Origin: Lytechinus variegatus | Lineage: Eukaryota > Echinodermata > Echinoidea > Temnopleuroida > Toxopneustidae | DNA length: 64,000 bases | NCBI RefSeq assembly: GCF_018143015.1 | Contig: NC_054754.1 | Span: forward strand, 23,982,758-24,046,757 | Reading direction: 5' to 3' | Shown here: in pieces, positions 1-10,509 of the stretch | Layout of the letters: each line of letters begins with the position of its first letter | Position numbering within the stretch: the first letter of the stretch is position 1 | Notes under the pieces: generated by a model | What the model was told of the DNA's origin: nothing | The model's database searches: none | The model's input: only the letters and a program-made list of their open reading frames with translations | Translations under genes and position numbers: made by a program

Positions 1-3000
1 TTTAGGAACCACATCGGTTGGAGACGGCGCATGCGTAGTGGACGTTGAGCTAGTAGAGCTGGGTGTTTTAGTGTCAGAGGGGGACAATGGCATAACCTGG
101 CTGTTCGAAACACGTAATGAAATCTTTGATGAATAACTGGATTTGTTTGGTTTTGGTGGCACAGGCGGGGGTCCGCCACCACTTGAAAATTTCGAGAATT
201 TTGGTTTAGTTGGTGATAATTCCTCACTCTTTTTCCTATCTCTCACAAACTGCTGGTACGAGTTCATGAAGTCTATAGGATCGGGAGATATATCGTGTCC
301 CGAGGACGACGATGATGGTGACGTCGCTGCGTGTTGTACAATTTTCTCCCCGTCATCGTCCAATAGTTCGTCATCACTTTGGACAATTCTAGCTTTCTTG
401 ACAAAGCTCTGCTCTCTCTTCAATGGCGAAATAACTTTTTCATCTTCATCTTCGTCGTTAACATCTTCGTCATCATCGTCCTCATCTATTATTTCCCCTT
501 CTTTATCCTCTTCCTCCTCATCCTCGTCACTATCCACCTCACTACTACTGGAAGAATCGTCACTCTCAGACGAAGTGAAATGTTGTTCTATGTCATCAAT
601 ATCTGGAGGTATATTGGGTTCAAAGTCCAGGTTTGCTCCTAGATTAGGTTCCGGTGTTTGTATTGGCATACTCGTATCAATAATTGGCCTATCCTCAAGA
701 CTCTGAAACAAGCTGATATTTTTCTTCACTGGTTCAATATGCTCTGCAACCACTTCTCCGACTTCCTGATTCACTTCTGGGCTTTGGGACGGTGTCGATT
801 TGTACTCTCGTTTCGTCCAATCAAAGGGCGGCTCATTGTCAAATGTGTATGTTGGTTCTTCTTTGTCGGTGACCAAATTATGTGGTTGGTTTTTATGAGA
901 AAGCGTTGCTTGTGGCACAAAGCCTCTGGACTGGATCTGAGAGTTTGGTGTGGTTTGCTGCTCAAAATTTCGGGTGTAATCCTGCTGATATGGCATCGTT
1001 TGTTGCTCAAAGTTTTGGGAATAAAATTGGTGATGCCCTTCTGTCCTTTGCTCTGAATCTGAGGTATGATCCTGGCTATACGGTGGTACATCTTGATCAA
1101 AATCTTTTAGTTGATCTTGGTTGTATGGCATTACCTGTTCCTCAAAGGTCTGGGTTTTTTCTTGATATGGAGTTTCACGATCCTCAAAATGCTGAGTTTG
1201 CTCTTCAAGATTTGACGTCACCTGGTGCCCAATATTTTGCGATGGGTCTTGATAATTTATCGATGGCTGATGCTCAAACTGTTGGGTATTGTTTTGATAT
1301 AGTGTCTCATGGTGTTGAGACAGATCGTCATTCTGGGATCCGAATGAAGCTGGTTGATGCTCAAAATATTGGCTCTTCTCTGGATAAGAAACCGCGTCAT
1401 GTTGAGGAATACTTCGAATATGGCCCCTGCGTGACATCGCCTGGTGCTCATATTGCTGAGGGTTGTCTTGATAATAAGATGTACCGTGTTGTGGAATAGT
1501 TTGCAAATGCCCTTGCTGTGGATTTGTTTGTAACCGACCTTGATATAAAGTTCCCTGTTGCTCAAACTGTTGAGGCTCATCTTGGTAATATGCTTTCTCC
1601 CCTCTTTGAATATTCTCCGACTGGTCTTGCTTATAGGGTTGAACTTGATTCCAATGCACATACTCGTGTTGAGCAGTTGATTGTTGGTGGAGATATTCGT
1701 CTTCGATTTTCCTTTGTGAGTCACTAACGGGTTGGCAATCAATGACTTTAACCGGTTCGTTGTCCACTGAAGATACCGGTTCTGAAACTTGTTCCGATTC
1801 AAAACCGGATTCCGGTTCAATATTTAACTCCGGCTCCGGCAGGGGGTCATGGTCATCATGTTGGTACACTACAGGGGCGGGATTTGCTTGACGCCCCCAA
1901 AGTCCGATTACGAAAGCCCCTCCAGCTGTTCTTGTGACGACGGGAGCATTTTCATCAACTGTAGCAGTATTATCTTCTTCACTTTCAACCTCGTTTTCTT
2001 CTCTTTCAATGTAATTGTGCTTTGTAAGCTCATAGAAAGGATCTTCCTTCTTCGCCCGTTCATCTTCACTTCGATTATTTGCGTGAAATTCCTTTGTGTC
2101 AACAATTTCGGGCTGTAGACGAGGTACAGAATTCTTTCCATGCATTTCAATTCGACTAGGATTAGGAACATAATTCCTCGTTGATGGCAGCTCAAGTAAA
2201 TATTCTTTCTCAAAGTGAAGTGGGATGTCCATTTCGTTTGAATACTTGTTAGATATGACGGTTTCGTCGCTACTTCTGACGTCATCGCTTGAAAATTCAG
2301 ATCGTTCATGATCGCTTCGACTTTGTCCCCAAGTCCTTGGTTCCTGCTCAAGATCAACTATTTCGACCATATTGGTATCATCCTTATCTGACCCTCTGTT
2401 CCATATAGTTGACTGGTCATGTTTATCCTCTTCTATCGTAAACGTTCTATCAGCAGGTTCGACTTCTTGATCAGGGTCATACCTGTCATCAATGAGGGTT
2501 TCCTTCTTCACTTGGACATTCTCTGTGAAGGCATCCCCACCGGGCCACTGTGCACCAGTCGACATCGTCCTGGACGATGACGTGGGTGTTATAGTATTGC
2601 TATAAAACTGCCTGTCGTCAATCGATGATGCTGGTGTTTCACGTTGAGATGGGAAGGTCATATCCTTGAGTTGAGCTTCATGGATGGGTGTGCCAATGTA
2701 AGGCATCTCAACAACTTGCACAGCAGGGCTGGTACCAACTTTACTCCCATCCTCAGGTTCTAGTGTTACGTCACTGCTCACATCTTCAAATGATGATGAA
2801 TTACTGGGGACATAAACACGCACTGCATCTCCTCTATAAGGGTGGATTGAAGAATATGAAGGCATCACATGTATCGTTTCATTATCATCCTCGTTTTCTA
2901 ACGTTCTTTCTGTTTCAACATCTTCATCATCACTTTCAGTACTATCATCATCGTCATCATCGCTGTCCTCATGTTGGTCTGTAAGACCCCTCTGGTAGTC

Positions 3001-6000
3001 CTCCCCGTCACTTGTATAAGACAATGTTCCAGTAATAAGACTATGTTCCCTGGAGTAGCCTGCTTCAGATTCCTCCGGAATCGTTTCGAGTGTCGGATAA
3101 ACCGGAAGTTCATCATCTTCTCTGTAAAAGCCAACATCCAGAGGTTCAGGCATAGCTTGCATCAGCATCACTTCAGGCGGTAGAGGGAACTCTTTGTTAT
3201 CCATTGGTGCCTTAGCAGGTTCTTCCTCATCCGAATATGATGCAGATTCACTGGCATATTGGGTTTGTGTCTGTGATTGGATGTTCTGGTCGTGTAAATT
3301 ATACCCATGTATTTCAGTAGGGGACTGGTGGTACACTTCCTCCTCTTTCATTTCATAAGTTGGTGAATTGTAATCCTGGAAAGGATTGTCCGGTCCTGCA
3401 GGTTCAGCATCAAAATGAACTCTTGGGCGAGCCATTCCCATGTCAACAAATTTAGCTGTGATCCCTCCAAACCCTATTGTTTGATCATCAAGAGGTATAT
3501 CAGAAGTCTGGCACTCCGCAGATTCAGTGACAACCTTACGAGGCTCGGGAATCGGTTCCTTCTCAATATCGCCGATTAGATCTTCGGTTTGTATTTCCAT
3601 TTCCGTGGTTTCAGTTTTTGCTTTTACTGGTTCCACTTCGGATTGGATGGTTTGAATTTCGCTGTCCACAGTCTGGATTTCGGTTTTCATGGCCTGGGTA
3701 GGGGGAGGACCAATAATAGCATCGGTCGGTTGTGGGTCATGCAATTCTTCATTTGATGTCTGAATTGAAATAGAGTTTGGTTTAGGTCCTAATGACGTTT
3801 CATATAAGATTTGATCAAGATCAACCTGTGAGCTGAAGTCGTGATTCGGTCGAGTTTGAACTGCAGTTGACATCACCTTAGCTGGGAAGTCTTCATAGGT
3901 AATTTGGACAGCCAAATTTGATTCGGATTTGGTGTGACTGGTCTGAGCTGTTGATGAAGACAATGGAGGAGGAGAAAGTTCGTCCCTCGGGGAAGGTTGA
4001 AAGCTTGAAGTAGATTGTGAGATTTTTCGTGAAAGGTCAGATTCAGATTTTGACTGCGCGACAGTTCGGCAGGTATTGGAGTGATAAAATACTCTGCCAA
4101 GTTGTGCATGTTTGGTGAATGCGTCGGCGCTAACTCTTGGTTCTCTTCCAGAAAGGCTCAAATCTGACATCGTGTAAGACACTGCTGGTGACAAGGCAGG
4201 CGGGTATTTGATAACTTTAAAGGATGGCTCAGCGAGGGGCAAGGGGTCCTCTTCTTCTACTTCTTCTTCTGAGGAAGGAGTTCGCACTTGCGACCTCCTA
4301 TTTGTTTGGTTTTGTGTCGGGTCACTGTCTGATTCTGGATCACTTGATTGGAATTCAGATTCGGTTTCATTCGGTTCAGTGTCCGGTTCCGCACCAAAAA
4401 CAGTCTCCTTGCCGGTTAAATATGCTCTCTTGGTAACCGGCACTTTGACTTGCTGATCTACATGTATCACAATATCAGATGTGCTTTCATTATGACTTCC
4501 TCTCGCTGTTCGTACTCGCGGTTCTTTGTCCAAAGCAATGATGGATAACATGCTATTGTCGTCATCAGAATCACGGAAAAAGCTATCATCATCTTCATTT
4601 GGTATAGGTGATGGCTCAGCCAAGCTACTAACACTGACCCTCCCAGTCAGGGAGAAGTATGCATGCTGTGGCGGGGGCCTATGACTCTCTTCCTGAACGG
4701 TTTGATTTTGAACTTCACGTTGCTGCTCTTGCGGTACTTCTGGAGTTTGATGCTGCTGACTTACTTGTGTTAGTTGCACTTGTTGTTGAAGTTGGGGATC
4801 TTGATAGCCTTCTGTTAGCTGAGTCTGTAAGCGCCTTCTCACATTTGGAGCCGGAATGATTTGAAAGGTGTCTACTTCAGGCCTTATCATTTCGATTCTT
4901 GGATGTTGATCTTCTTGCCGTGCTACTCCTGGGTCTTGCCTCGCAGGTTCGGGCTGTGGCCTGGTGGGTTCACGCTCCGGCCTTTCCGATTCAGTCTGAG
5001 GTCTTCGTCCCAGAGGGGTTTCCTTCAAATCTTTTCGCGGCTGTGGCTTAGGCTGGGGTTGTATGTTTTCTGCTCCTTGTAATTGAATTTTCCCATCATT
5101 TGCTAACCTCTGAGCTCTCCGCCCTTTTAGCTTCTTTTCTTTAGCTTCAGTAGCTATTTTTGCTGATTCTTGCCTGATAAATTTTTTGTCACGTTCACGT
5201 AGAAGTTCATCAGTCGGTTCCCAATAGAAACATGTTTCCTTCAATTTCATTGGAGGCGGGATGTGACCACTGTCACTGCTTTTAGAGGAGACTGAAACAT
5301 CCGCGTCTGATTTGTTGTCTACACCAAGAGAGGTACGTTTAGCTGGAATCGGCGGTTGTAGCAACTTTTGGAAAAGTTCTTTTTGTGTTGGTTGTATCTC
5401 TTCCACCATTTGTTGAGACTGGTAATTTGGTGGAGTTTGCCTCCCAGATGCCATATTCGGCAAACTATTTGTTTTAGACTCCTGATTCTGAGGACCGGGT
5501 GTAGGAGCAACTTCTTGCTGCACTTGACGTTGTAACTGAATCATTTTTTCTTGTTGATTTTTACGGGGTAACATTGGTTGCTTAGCTTCCTTGTGCTGTT
5601 GATTATGTTGCTGCTGTTTTTGTTGACTGGGTGGTGGTTGCTGTTGTTGTTGTTGTTGTTGTTCTAGCCTTGGAGGATATGGATGTTGCTGCTTGGTAGG
5701 GTGACGGGGCAGTTGGTGTTGCTGGTTTTGGTGATGTTGGATTTGTTGCTGCCTCTGTTGATGCTGTTGAGAAGGAGCAACGTGAGGTTGCTGTCTGTTT
5801 GGTTGATGCTCTTTCACATTTCCTACAGCATAGTGTGACTCAAATTGTGAGGGCATGTGACTTTTCTCTGGATTGGTGTGAACCCTCATTCTCCTCCCTC
5901 TATGGTCGCGTTCAGGTAAAGGAGGGGGAATGGTGTCTCCAGTCATTAATCTTGCATGTTGTTGAGGATGTTGTTGACGTTGTGGACTCCCAGGGTGTTG

Positions 6001-8082
6001 TCGCTGCTGATGGCGTCCTGGGGGAACTCCTCTTCCTGGTCCTTGTTGTGGATGTTGTGGGGGACCTTGTATGTGTTTATCTCGCTGCCCTCGTTTATTG
6101 TCCATCTGGTGTTTCTGAGGGGCAGCTAAGGTATTCTGTCTCATTTCCCGAGGAATTGTTCCTTCGCGAGGAATTGTTCCTCCTCGAGGAATTGTTCCTT
6201 CTCTAGGGAGAGTTCCTTCTCTAGGGAGACTTCCTTCTCTAGGAAGGGTTATTCCTCTAGGAAGGGTAGATGGAGGAGTTCCTTTGGGATTTTCCTTAGG
6301 ATTACGCATCTGGTGAAGAATGGGGCGATGAGGGACACGAGGAGGTACTTCATTTTGACTATGAAGCGTTGACGTAGATAAAATCGACTGTCCACTTGCA
6401 GCAGCATTCATTCCAGGGGGATATAACAGAGGGGGTCCACCTTGCCCCCGTTCCCCTTGTTGCAGGACACCTCTTTCTTCGCGGAGGTTGTAAATCAACT
6501 GCTGTTCCTCTGGTGTTAAACCTTGCACTGAAGGTGCTTGTATTGACACTGTGGATGCCAAACTTTGTTGAGATCCAGCAGGGGAGGGGCCATGATGCAT
6601 CCTTTGTTGATGATGACCGGGATGCAGCCCGCCCCCATTTGGTTGACCCCCTGGATGATGCACGTCAGCATGCCCGACATATTTCCTTGGGTGTTTATAA
6701 TGCATCTCTTCCTCAATTCCATTTCTATCTCTATACGGATGTTTAACCCCATGTTGTATTTCAGAATAATGGATAGGTGACGGATACCTGGCTTCCACCT
6801 CAGTAGTGTTTCCATTATCATAATTCCTCCGAAGCGTTCCTCCTCTACTCACATTAGCATAAATCGGTTGCATACCAGCATTTCCATGGTCACGCATAAA
6901 ATTAGCATTTTCTTCGAGGGGATATCTGTTGTTTTGATTGTAAAATAATTTATCAATCCTCTCCAAAGATTCTTGTTTTGAAGCAGCTTGTTTACTTTTG
7001 TCAGATTTTATGTTTTTCAGAATGCTTTTAGGCACAGGGGCGTTAGGATCATCTTCTACGACGGCAATTTTAACCGCCTTTTTTCTTCTCTTCGTGTCCT
7101 TACCTTCCCTTCTTCTTGCATCTGCTTGATCATGTTTTTTCTGTGCCTCAGTTGAGCGAACAATCACCACCCGTTTCTGGGGCTTTGGCCCGAAGAACGT
7201 CGACATTCCGCCGGTAGTATTATCACTGCTATTTCCAAAATTTTCCTCACAGGCTATTTCATGTTCCGCTTCACTTAAAATATTCTCCTCCTTCTGATCA
7301 CAAGAAAAATCCCCAATATATCCATATGGATCCGAGTCAGGCGTTATCACTTCTCGCTCCTCTGTCGAATCATACGAAACATGGCCGTTAATATTCTCAA
7401 ATGTTATAACGTTCGGTATTGCATCTCTATTGACACAGTTTGTATGAAGCGAATTCGCCTGGCGTGTACTTTGCCCCGTACGACTCAACGACTGTACGGG
7501 GTTATTGTTATTGACGGCCGTCACATTGGGCTCGCCTATTGTCAAGGGGGCAGGCAGGCATGACGGCTTCCCAGACGCGATCGCAGGCGTTTCTATATTG
7601 TTGTTATCACAATAAATGTACGAGTTATTAGTCACTGGCAAGATTTGGGCGACACCAGGCGGTTCCTTGATCACGATGGAGTACCTTCCGTTTCTTCCTA
7701 AAATTGCGAAATACCGGGCGTTGGTGATGATGTGGCTTCGACGCGGCTTCGTCGCACCAGAGATGCTATCATCATCGACAACTAGGTCATCGACAGGAGA
7801 TGTCGGCTGATGGGGAGGAGGGTGTGAAGGAGGACTTACAGGTTGCAGTCGATGTCGTGTTGAGATGAGAGGTGATGCCTCCCTGCTAGTCGTCAACGGC
7901 TCCACCTCCTCGGTGATGCTCTCGAGAAAGAACGGCCATAGTCGAGCTCGTTTCCCGACTCCCACCAACCCTGGAATCGACTTCCCACCCAGTTGCTTGA
8001 ACAAGTCATCGTCACTGTTTGCACACAGATCCTGATAGTCTTCATGCTCGAGTATTGCGCGATATTCCTTCAAAGCATGCAT
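1..8082 (-). CDS. Giant low-complexity scaffold-like protein, N-terminal 2,694 codons (runs off left edge)
   Basis: I read every in-frame triplet from the ATG at 8082 down to base 1 and found no stop; the last codon ends exactly at the window edge. An in-frame TGA at 8100-8098 lies six codons upstream, so 8082 is the first in-frame ATG. The protein opens MHALKEYRAILEHEDYQ and is mostly disordered. Landmarks by residue: a basic NLS-like KRRKK patch near 330; six to seven tandem LPREGT-type units (about 606-647, DNA 6143-6268); a Q/H/P-rich stretch with a polyQ run near 806-815; a charged, possibly helical R/K/E/A block near 940-1000; eight QT-core motifs (about 1380-1620); a degenerate YQxxxQxFExQ repeat (about 2150-2400); an acidic run of D/E (about 2508-2548); and a proline SH3-type motif PPPVPPKP near 2640. 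Codon-like composition across 8 kb argues for one huge exon. I do not recognise the family. A cytoskeletal or adaptor scaffold is a guess from composition only. Confidence 0.85.
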   Translation of the reverse strand, partial: MHALKEYRAILEHEDYQDLCANSDDDLFKQLGGKSIPGLVGVGKRARLWPFFLESITEEVEPLTTSREASPLISTRHRLQPVSPPSHPPPHQPTSPVDDLVVDDDSISGATKPRRSHIITNARYFAILGRNGRYSIVIKEPPGVAQILPVTNNSYIYCDNNNIETPAIASGKPSCLPAPLTIGEPNVTAVNNNNPVQSLSRTGQSTRQANSLHTNCVNRDAIPNVITFENINGHVSYDSTEEREVITPDSDPYGYIGDFSCDQKEENILSEAEHEIACEENFGNSSDNTTGGMSTFFGPKPQKRVVIVRSTEAQKKHDQADARRREGKDTKRRKKAVKIAVVEDDPNAPVPKSILKNIKSDKSKQAASKQESLERIDKLFYNQNNRYPLEENANFMRDHGNAGMQPIYANVSRGGTLRRNYDNGNTTEVEARYPSPIHYSEIQHGVKHPYRDRNGIEEEMHYKHPRKYVGHADVHHPGGQPNGGGLHPGHHQQRMHHGPSPAGSQQSLASTVSIQAPSVQGLTPEEQQLIYNLREERGVLQQGERGQGGPPLLYPPGMNAAASGQSILSTSTLHSQNEVPPRVPHRPILHQMRNPKENPKGTPPSTLPRGITLPREGSLPREGTLPREGTIPRGGTIPREGTIPREMRQNTLAAPQKHQMDNKRGQRDKHIQGPPQHPQQGPGRGVPPGRHQQRQHPGSPQRQQHPQQHARLMTGDTIPPPLPERDHRGRRMRVHTNPEKSHMPSQFESHYAVGNVKEHQPNRQQPHVAPSQQHQQRQQQIQHHQNQQHQLPRHPTKQQHPYPPRLEQQQQQQQQPPPSQQKQQQHNQQHKEAKQPMLPRKNQQEKMIQLQRQVQQEVAPTPGPQNQESKTNSLPNMASGRQTPPNYQSQQMVEEIQPTQKELFQKLLQPPIPAKRTSLGVDNKSDADVSVSSKSSDSGHIPPPMKLKETCFYWEPTDELLRERDKKFIRQESAKIATEAKEKKLKGRRAQRLANDGKIQLQGAENIQPQPKPQPRKDLKETPLGRRPQTESERPEREPTRPQPEPARQDPGVARQEDQHPRIEMIRPEVDTFQIIPAPNVRRRLQTQLTEGYQDPQLQQQVQLTQVSQQHQTPEVPQEQQREVQNQTVQEESHRPPPQHAYFSLTGRVSVSSLAEPSPIPNEDDDSFFRDSDDDNSMLSIIALDKEPRVRTARGSHNESTSDIVIHVDQQVKVPVTKRAYLTGKETVFGAEPDTEPNETESEFQSSDPESDSDPTQNQTNRRSQVRTPSSEEEVEEEDPLPLAEPSFKVIKYPPALSPAVSYTMSDLSLSGREPRVSADAFTKHAQLGRVFYHSNTCRTVAQSKSESDLSRKISQSTSSFQPSPRDELSPPPLSSSTAQTSHTKSESNLAVQITYEDFPAKVMSTAVQTRPNHDFSSQVDLDQILYETSLGPKPNSISIQTSNEELHDPQPTDAIIGPPPTQAMKTEIQTVDSEIQTIQSEVEPVKAKTETTEMEIQTEDLIGDIEKEPIPEPRKVVTESAECQTSDIPLDDQTIGFGGITAKFVDMGMARPRVHFDAEPAGPDNPFQDYNSPTYEMKEEEVYHQSPTEIHGYNLHDQNIQSQTQTQYASESASYSDEEEPAKAPMDNKEFPLPPEVMLMQAMPEPLDVGFYREDDELPVYPTLETIPEESEAGYSREHSLITGTLSYTSDGEDYQRGLTDQHEDSDDDDDDSTESDDEDVETERTLENEDDNETIHVMPSYSSIHPYRGDAVRVYVPSNSSSFEDVSSDVTLEPEDGSKVGTSPAVQVVEMPYIGTPIHEAQLKDMTFPSQRETPASSIDDRQFYSNTITPTSSSRTMSTGAQWPGGDAFTENVQVKKETLIDDRYDPDQEVEPADRTFTIEEDKHDQSTIWNRGSDKDDTNMVEIVDLEQEPRTWGQSRSDHERSEFSSDDVRSSDETVISNKYSNEMDIPLHFEKEYLLELPSTRNYVPNPSRIEMHGKNSVPRLQPEIVDTKEFHANNRSEDERAKKEDPFYELTKHNYIEREENEVESEEDNTATVDENAPVVTRTAGGAFVIGLWGRQANPAPVVYQHDDHDPLPEPELNIEPESGFESEQVSEPVSSVDNEPVKVIDCQPVSDSQRKIEDEYLHQQSTAQHEYVHWNQVQPYKQDQSENIQRGEKAYYQDEPQQFEQQGTLYQGRLQTNPQQGHLQTIPQHGTSYYQDNPQQYEHQAMSRRGHIRSIPQHDAVSYPEKSQYFEHQPASFGSQNDDLSQHHETLYQNNTQQFEHQPSINYQDPSQNIGHQVTSNLEEQTQHFEDRETPYQEKTQTFEEQVMPYNQDQLKDFDQDVPPYSQDHTSDSEQRTEGHHQFYSQNFEQQTMPYQQDYTRNFEQQTTPNSQIQSRGFVPQATLSHKNQPHNLVTDKEEPTYTFDNEPPFDWTKREYKSTPSQSPEVNQEVGEVVAEHIEPVKKNISLFQSLEDRPIIDTSMPIQTPEPNLGANLDFEPNIPPDIDDIEQHFTSSESDDSSSSSEVDSDEDEEEEDKEGEIIDEDDDDEDVNDEDEDEKVISPLKREQSFVKKARIVQSDDELLDDDGEKIVQHAATSPSSSSSGHDISPDPIDFMNSYQQFVRDRKKSEELSPTKPKFSKFSSGGGPPPVPPKPNKSSYSSKISLRVSNSQVMPLSPSDTKTPSSTSSTSTTHAPSPTDVVPK

Positions 8083-8105
8083 GCTACAGCTCCTAATTCA
8101 GCCAT
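8070..8105 (-). promoter_or_regulatory. Overlapping upstream ORF at the start of the giant gene
   Basis: An ATG at 8105-8103, with G at +4, opens an 11-codon frame that ends in TGA at 8072-8070, past the main ATG at 8082 and in another frame. If the transcript starts upstream, scanning ribosomes would meet this ATG first, which would damp translation of the long ORF. A shorter ATG-Gly-stop frame lies further upstream. The transcript start is not known, so the role is inferred. Confidence 0.35.
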
Positions 8106-9689
8106 ACACCTCATCCCATCGTCACTTCACTCTCTAAATCAAGTGTTGTATTTATGACAACCATTTATGATAAATAATCATATTTGTTTATTACTGTGTA
8201 ATGGCCACACGCTTGATGCACTATCATCTATGAGTTATTACTACGCCTCGGTTGCAGACTTGCAGATTAAAGCTTTCCATGACCGCCATCTGCCTTGATG
8301 GTCGCTCCTGATTGGCCGACAAAAATCTAACTCTCATCATCGATTTCTCCCCATCTCATTAACATAATGGAGCTCATCAATGTGAAAACGGATTCAACGC
8401 CTGCAACGGTGGTTGTGATTCCAACATGCTTTCCATTATAACATCACACTTTCTTGCAGGGTTTATTCATGAATATATTCAAGGTTCCATGAGAAATTTA
8501 AAAAAAAAACACTCATGCAAACATACCCGGATTATTCTTCGGTATTCGTAGCATATCTTGCGCGGATTAATTGTTTTTACTTCATAATGGCATTGGGTGT
8601 AATTAGATAAAATGCATATTGAAAACAACCGTTAGGTGTTAAAAGTGATATTAGATTCAGATTTAGATTTTATTAATTTTCCGTTCACAAAGCACAACAA
8701 AATCAAGCAATACATAGTAAAATTTAAAGTACAACATCAATCGAAATAATGTATAAACAATGAGAATTAATGCAAACTAAAGTAACTTTCATTATATTGC
8801 TAAGGATGATGTCTGAATTTAGATAACGGCGTAATTCAATGTGCTGCCATGAATAATTGTGTGTCGATTTATTTCAATTTTCCCTAGGGTAAATGAATTA
8901 CCGTACGGTTGTAGATATCTAACTGACAACCTTATGGATTATGTTTTTCCTCGATATCACTAGGTAAATTATGTTGTTTGTCACTTTGACGTATGTTGTT
9001 TTTCATGAGCAGTGGCGGAACCAGGGTGATTTAATAGAGGCAAAACGATATATTTTAATTTCTAAATCGAGTTAAATGAGTATATCGAGTTACACCATAC
9101 ACGACCTCTCTTTGTCCACGCTTTTCTTTTTTTTTCACTCTCCTTTTCCTTTTCTTCCACTCGTCCTTTTATCTCCCTTTATTTCTTTTTTTACTACTTG
9201 AAAAAAATCAGAGGCGGTGGTCACCCCTGCCAGCCGCCCCCACCCGTATTGTCATCACCGTTCACGAGGAAAGGGGTATGATTCACAATATAAAAAAAAT
9301 GAAATACATGTTCTTATAGATGATCAGAATCGTAAAAGGCATGCATGTATACATGTATGGTAGCACAAGATGATTTAAAGTTCCTCTTTTAAACTCAAAT
9401 TTTGCCCCCCCCCCCCCTTTGTCAACTAAACATGGATATTTATTTTGATGTTTAGAACTCCTTGAATTTCATATAGCGCATAATAGTAAAAAAGAAAAAC
9501 CGTCTATGCCCTTTACAAAATATATTTAATTACTAAATTATACATAAAACCGTATCTAAATTTTACAATAAACCTAAACCTTAAATATTGAATACAAGTT
9601 AGAACAAATTAAATCAATACATAAAAGTTGCATAACTAATAAAATGAAAACTTACTATATTTCACAACATAATATTCATGATATATTGA
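8106..9689. other. Upstream flank of the giant gene, AT-rich, with a decayed C/G-tract element
   Basis: No exon is supported here. 8110-8640 probably holds 5-prime UTR or promoter sequence of the minus-strand gene, but I see no clear TATA box at a convincing distance. About 9010-9235 starts with a CAGTGGCGGAACCAGGG-like end and finishes with CCCTGCCAGCCGCCCCC-like sequence. It resembles the small terminal-inverted-repeat elements found elsewhere in this window, but is decayed. A C14 tract lies near 9405. Confidence 0.35.
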
Positions 9690-10065
9690 ACATTATAATT
9701 CAATTCAATTCAAGGTTTATTAAAAACATGAGTCGCAGCCAAATGGCTGAATTGTTCATGTATACAAAGTAAAAACAATTAAAAGATTCATTACATATTT
9801 CAAACATTAAAAAACAGTAACCTTTGTAAATATTATAAATATTATTTTGAGAATAAGTGAGTTTCCAGCATTGATTTAGATATGAGGAAGGATGGTACAG
9901 GGGCATATAAAGAAAGTGCTCTCGCCAACTGATAGGGGATTGGATCTATTAAATAACAACAATATGGCATGATGTTCAGATTATCACTCATTGGATAATA
10001 TTCAAGAGATGGCGCTCGACTGAATTCATTGACGTTGCAGATTGCACAAGCCTGTTCAGACACTT
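9690..10065 (-). repeat. Decayed interspersed repeat, possibly the 3-prime end of a LINE
   Basis: The stretch begins on the plus strand with a repeated AATTC pentamer followed by AAGGTTTATTAAAAAC, which read on minus is a short-period A/T-rich tail like those ending many non-LTR elements. Upstream on minus is a short open frame of about 70 codons without recognisable domains. Orientation and class are inferred from the tail alone. Confidence 0.3.
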
Positions 10066-10342
10066 AAAAAAATCCTACCCAATTGTCTACCTAAAACAAA
10101 CATTTTCCGTTTTATTAGTTTGCAAAAGAAATATTTGTTTATTCATCCTGCCTTTACCTTCTTAAAATACTCCCGTTCTGGTCGTCTCTCTCATTCATAA
10201 AATCATTCTTTATATCCGATGAGGCCTATTATGTAGTCTTGTTCCTATTGTGGTTTATATATTTAAACATTTTTATCCCTGCATTTTGTCTACCCTCACC
10301 TTTGTCGTTTATGCTTCATCCTCCTCATTCTTACCCCCCCCC

Positions 10343-10509
10343 CAAGTGGCGTACCTGGGATTTTCCACAGGGGGGCAAAACCGGTCGAAAAGATTGAAAA
10401 GCAAAAAAAGGTCTTCAATCAAAAGGCTCTTCAATCGTACCAGAAAAAAATTTGACCAGCAAAAAAACAAAAACAAAAAAACCCCTCTGCCCCCGTAGGT
10501 ACGCTAGTG
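10343..10509. mobile_element. Small hAT-like terminal-inverted-repeat element (MITE)
   Basis: The left end reads CAAGTGGCGTACCTGGG and the right end, reversed, CACTAGCGTACCTACGG, giving an imperfect inverted repeat of about 17 bp. Both flanks are C-runs, so an 8-bp target duplication of C cannot be distinguished from the tract. There is no coding capacity. Confidence 0.6.

Noticed and set aside
882-1820. Plus and minus-frame ORFs of about 190-205 residues over the YQ-repeat region
   Set aside because: They are shadows of the giant minus-strand reading frame, which stays open through the whole region.
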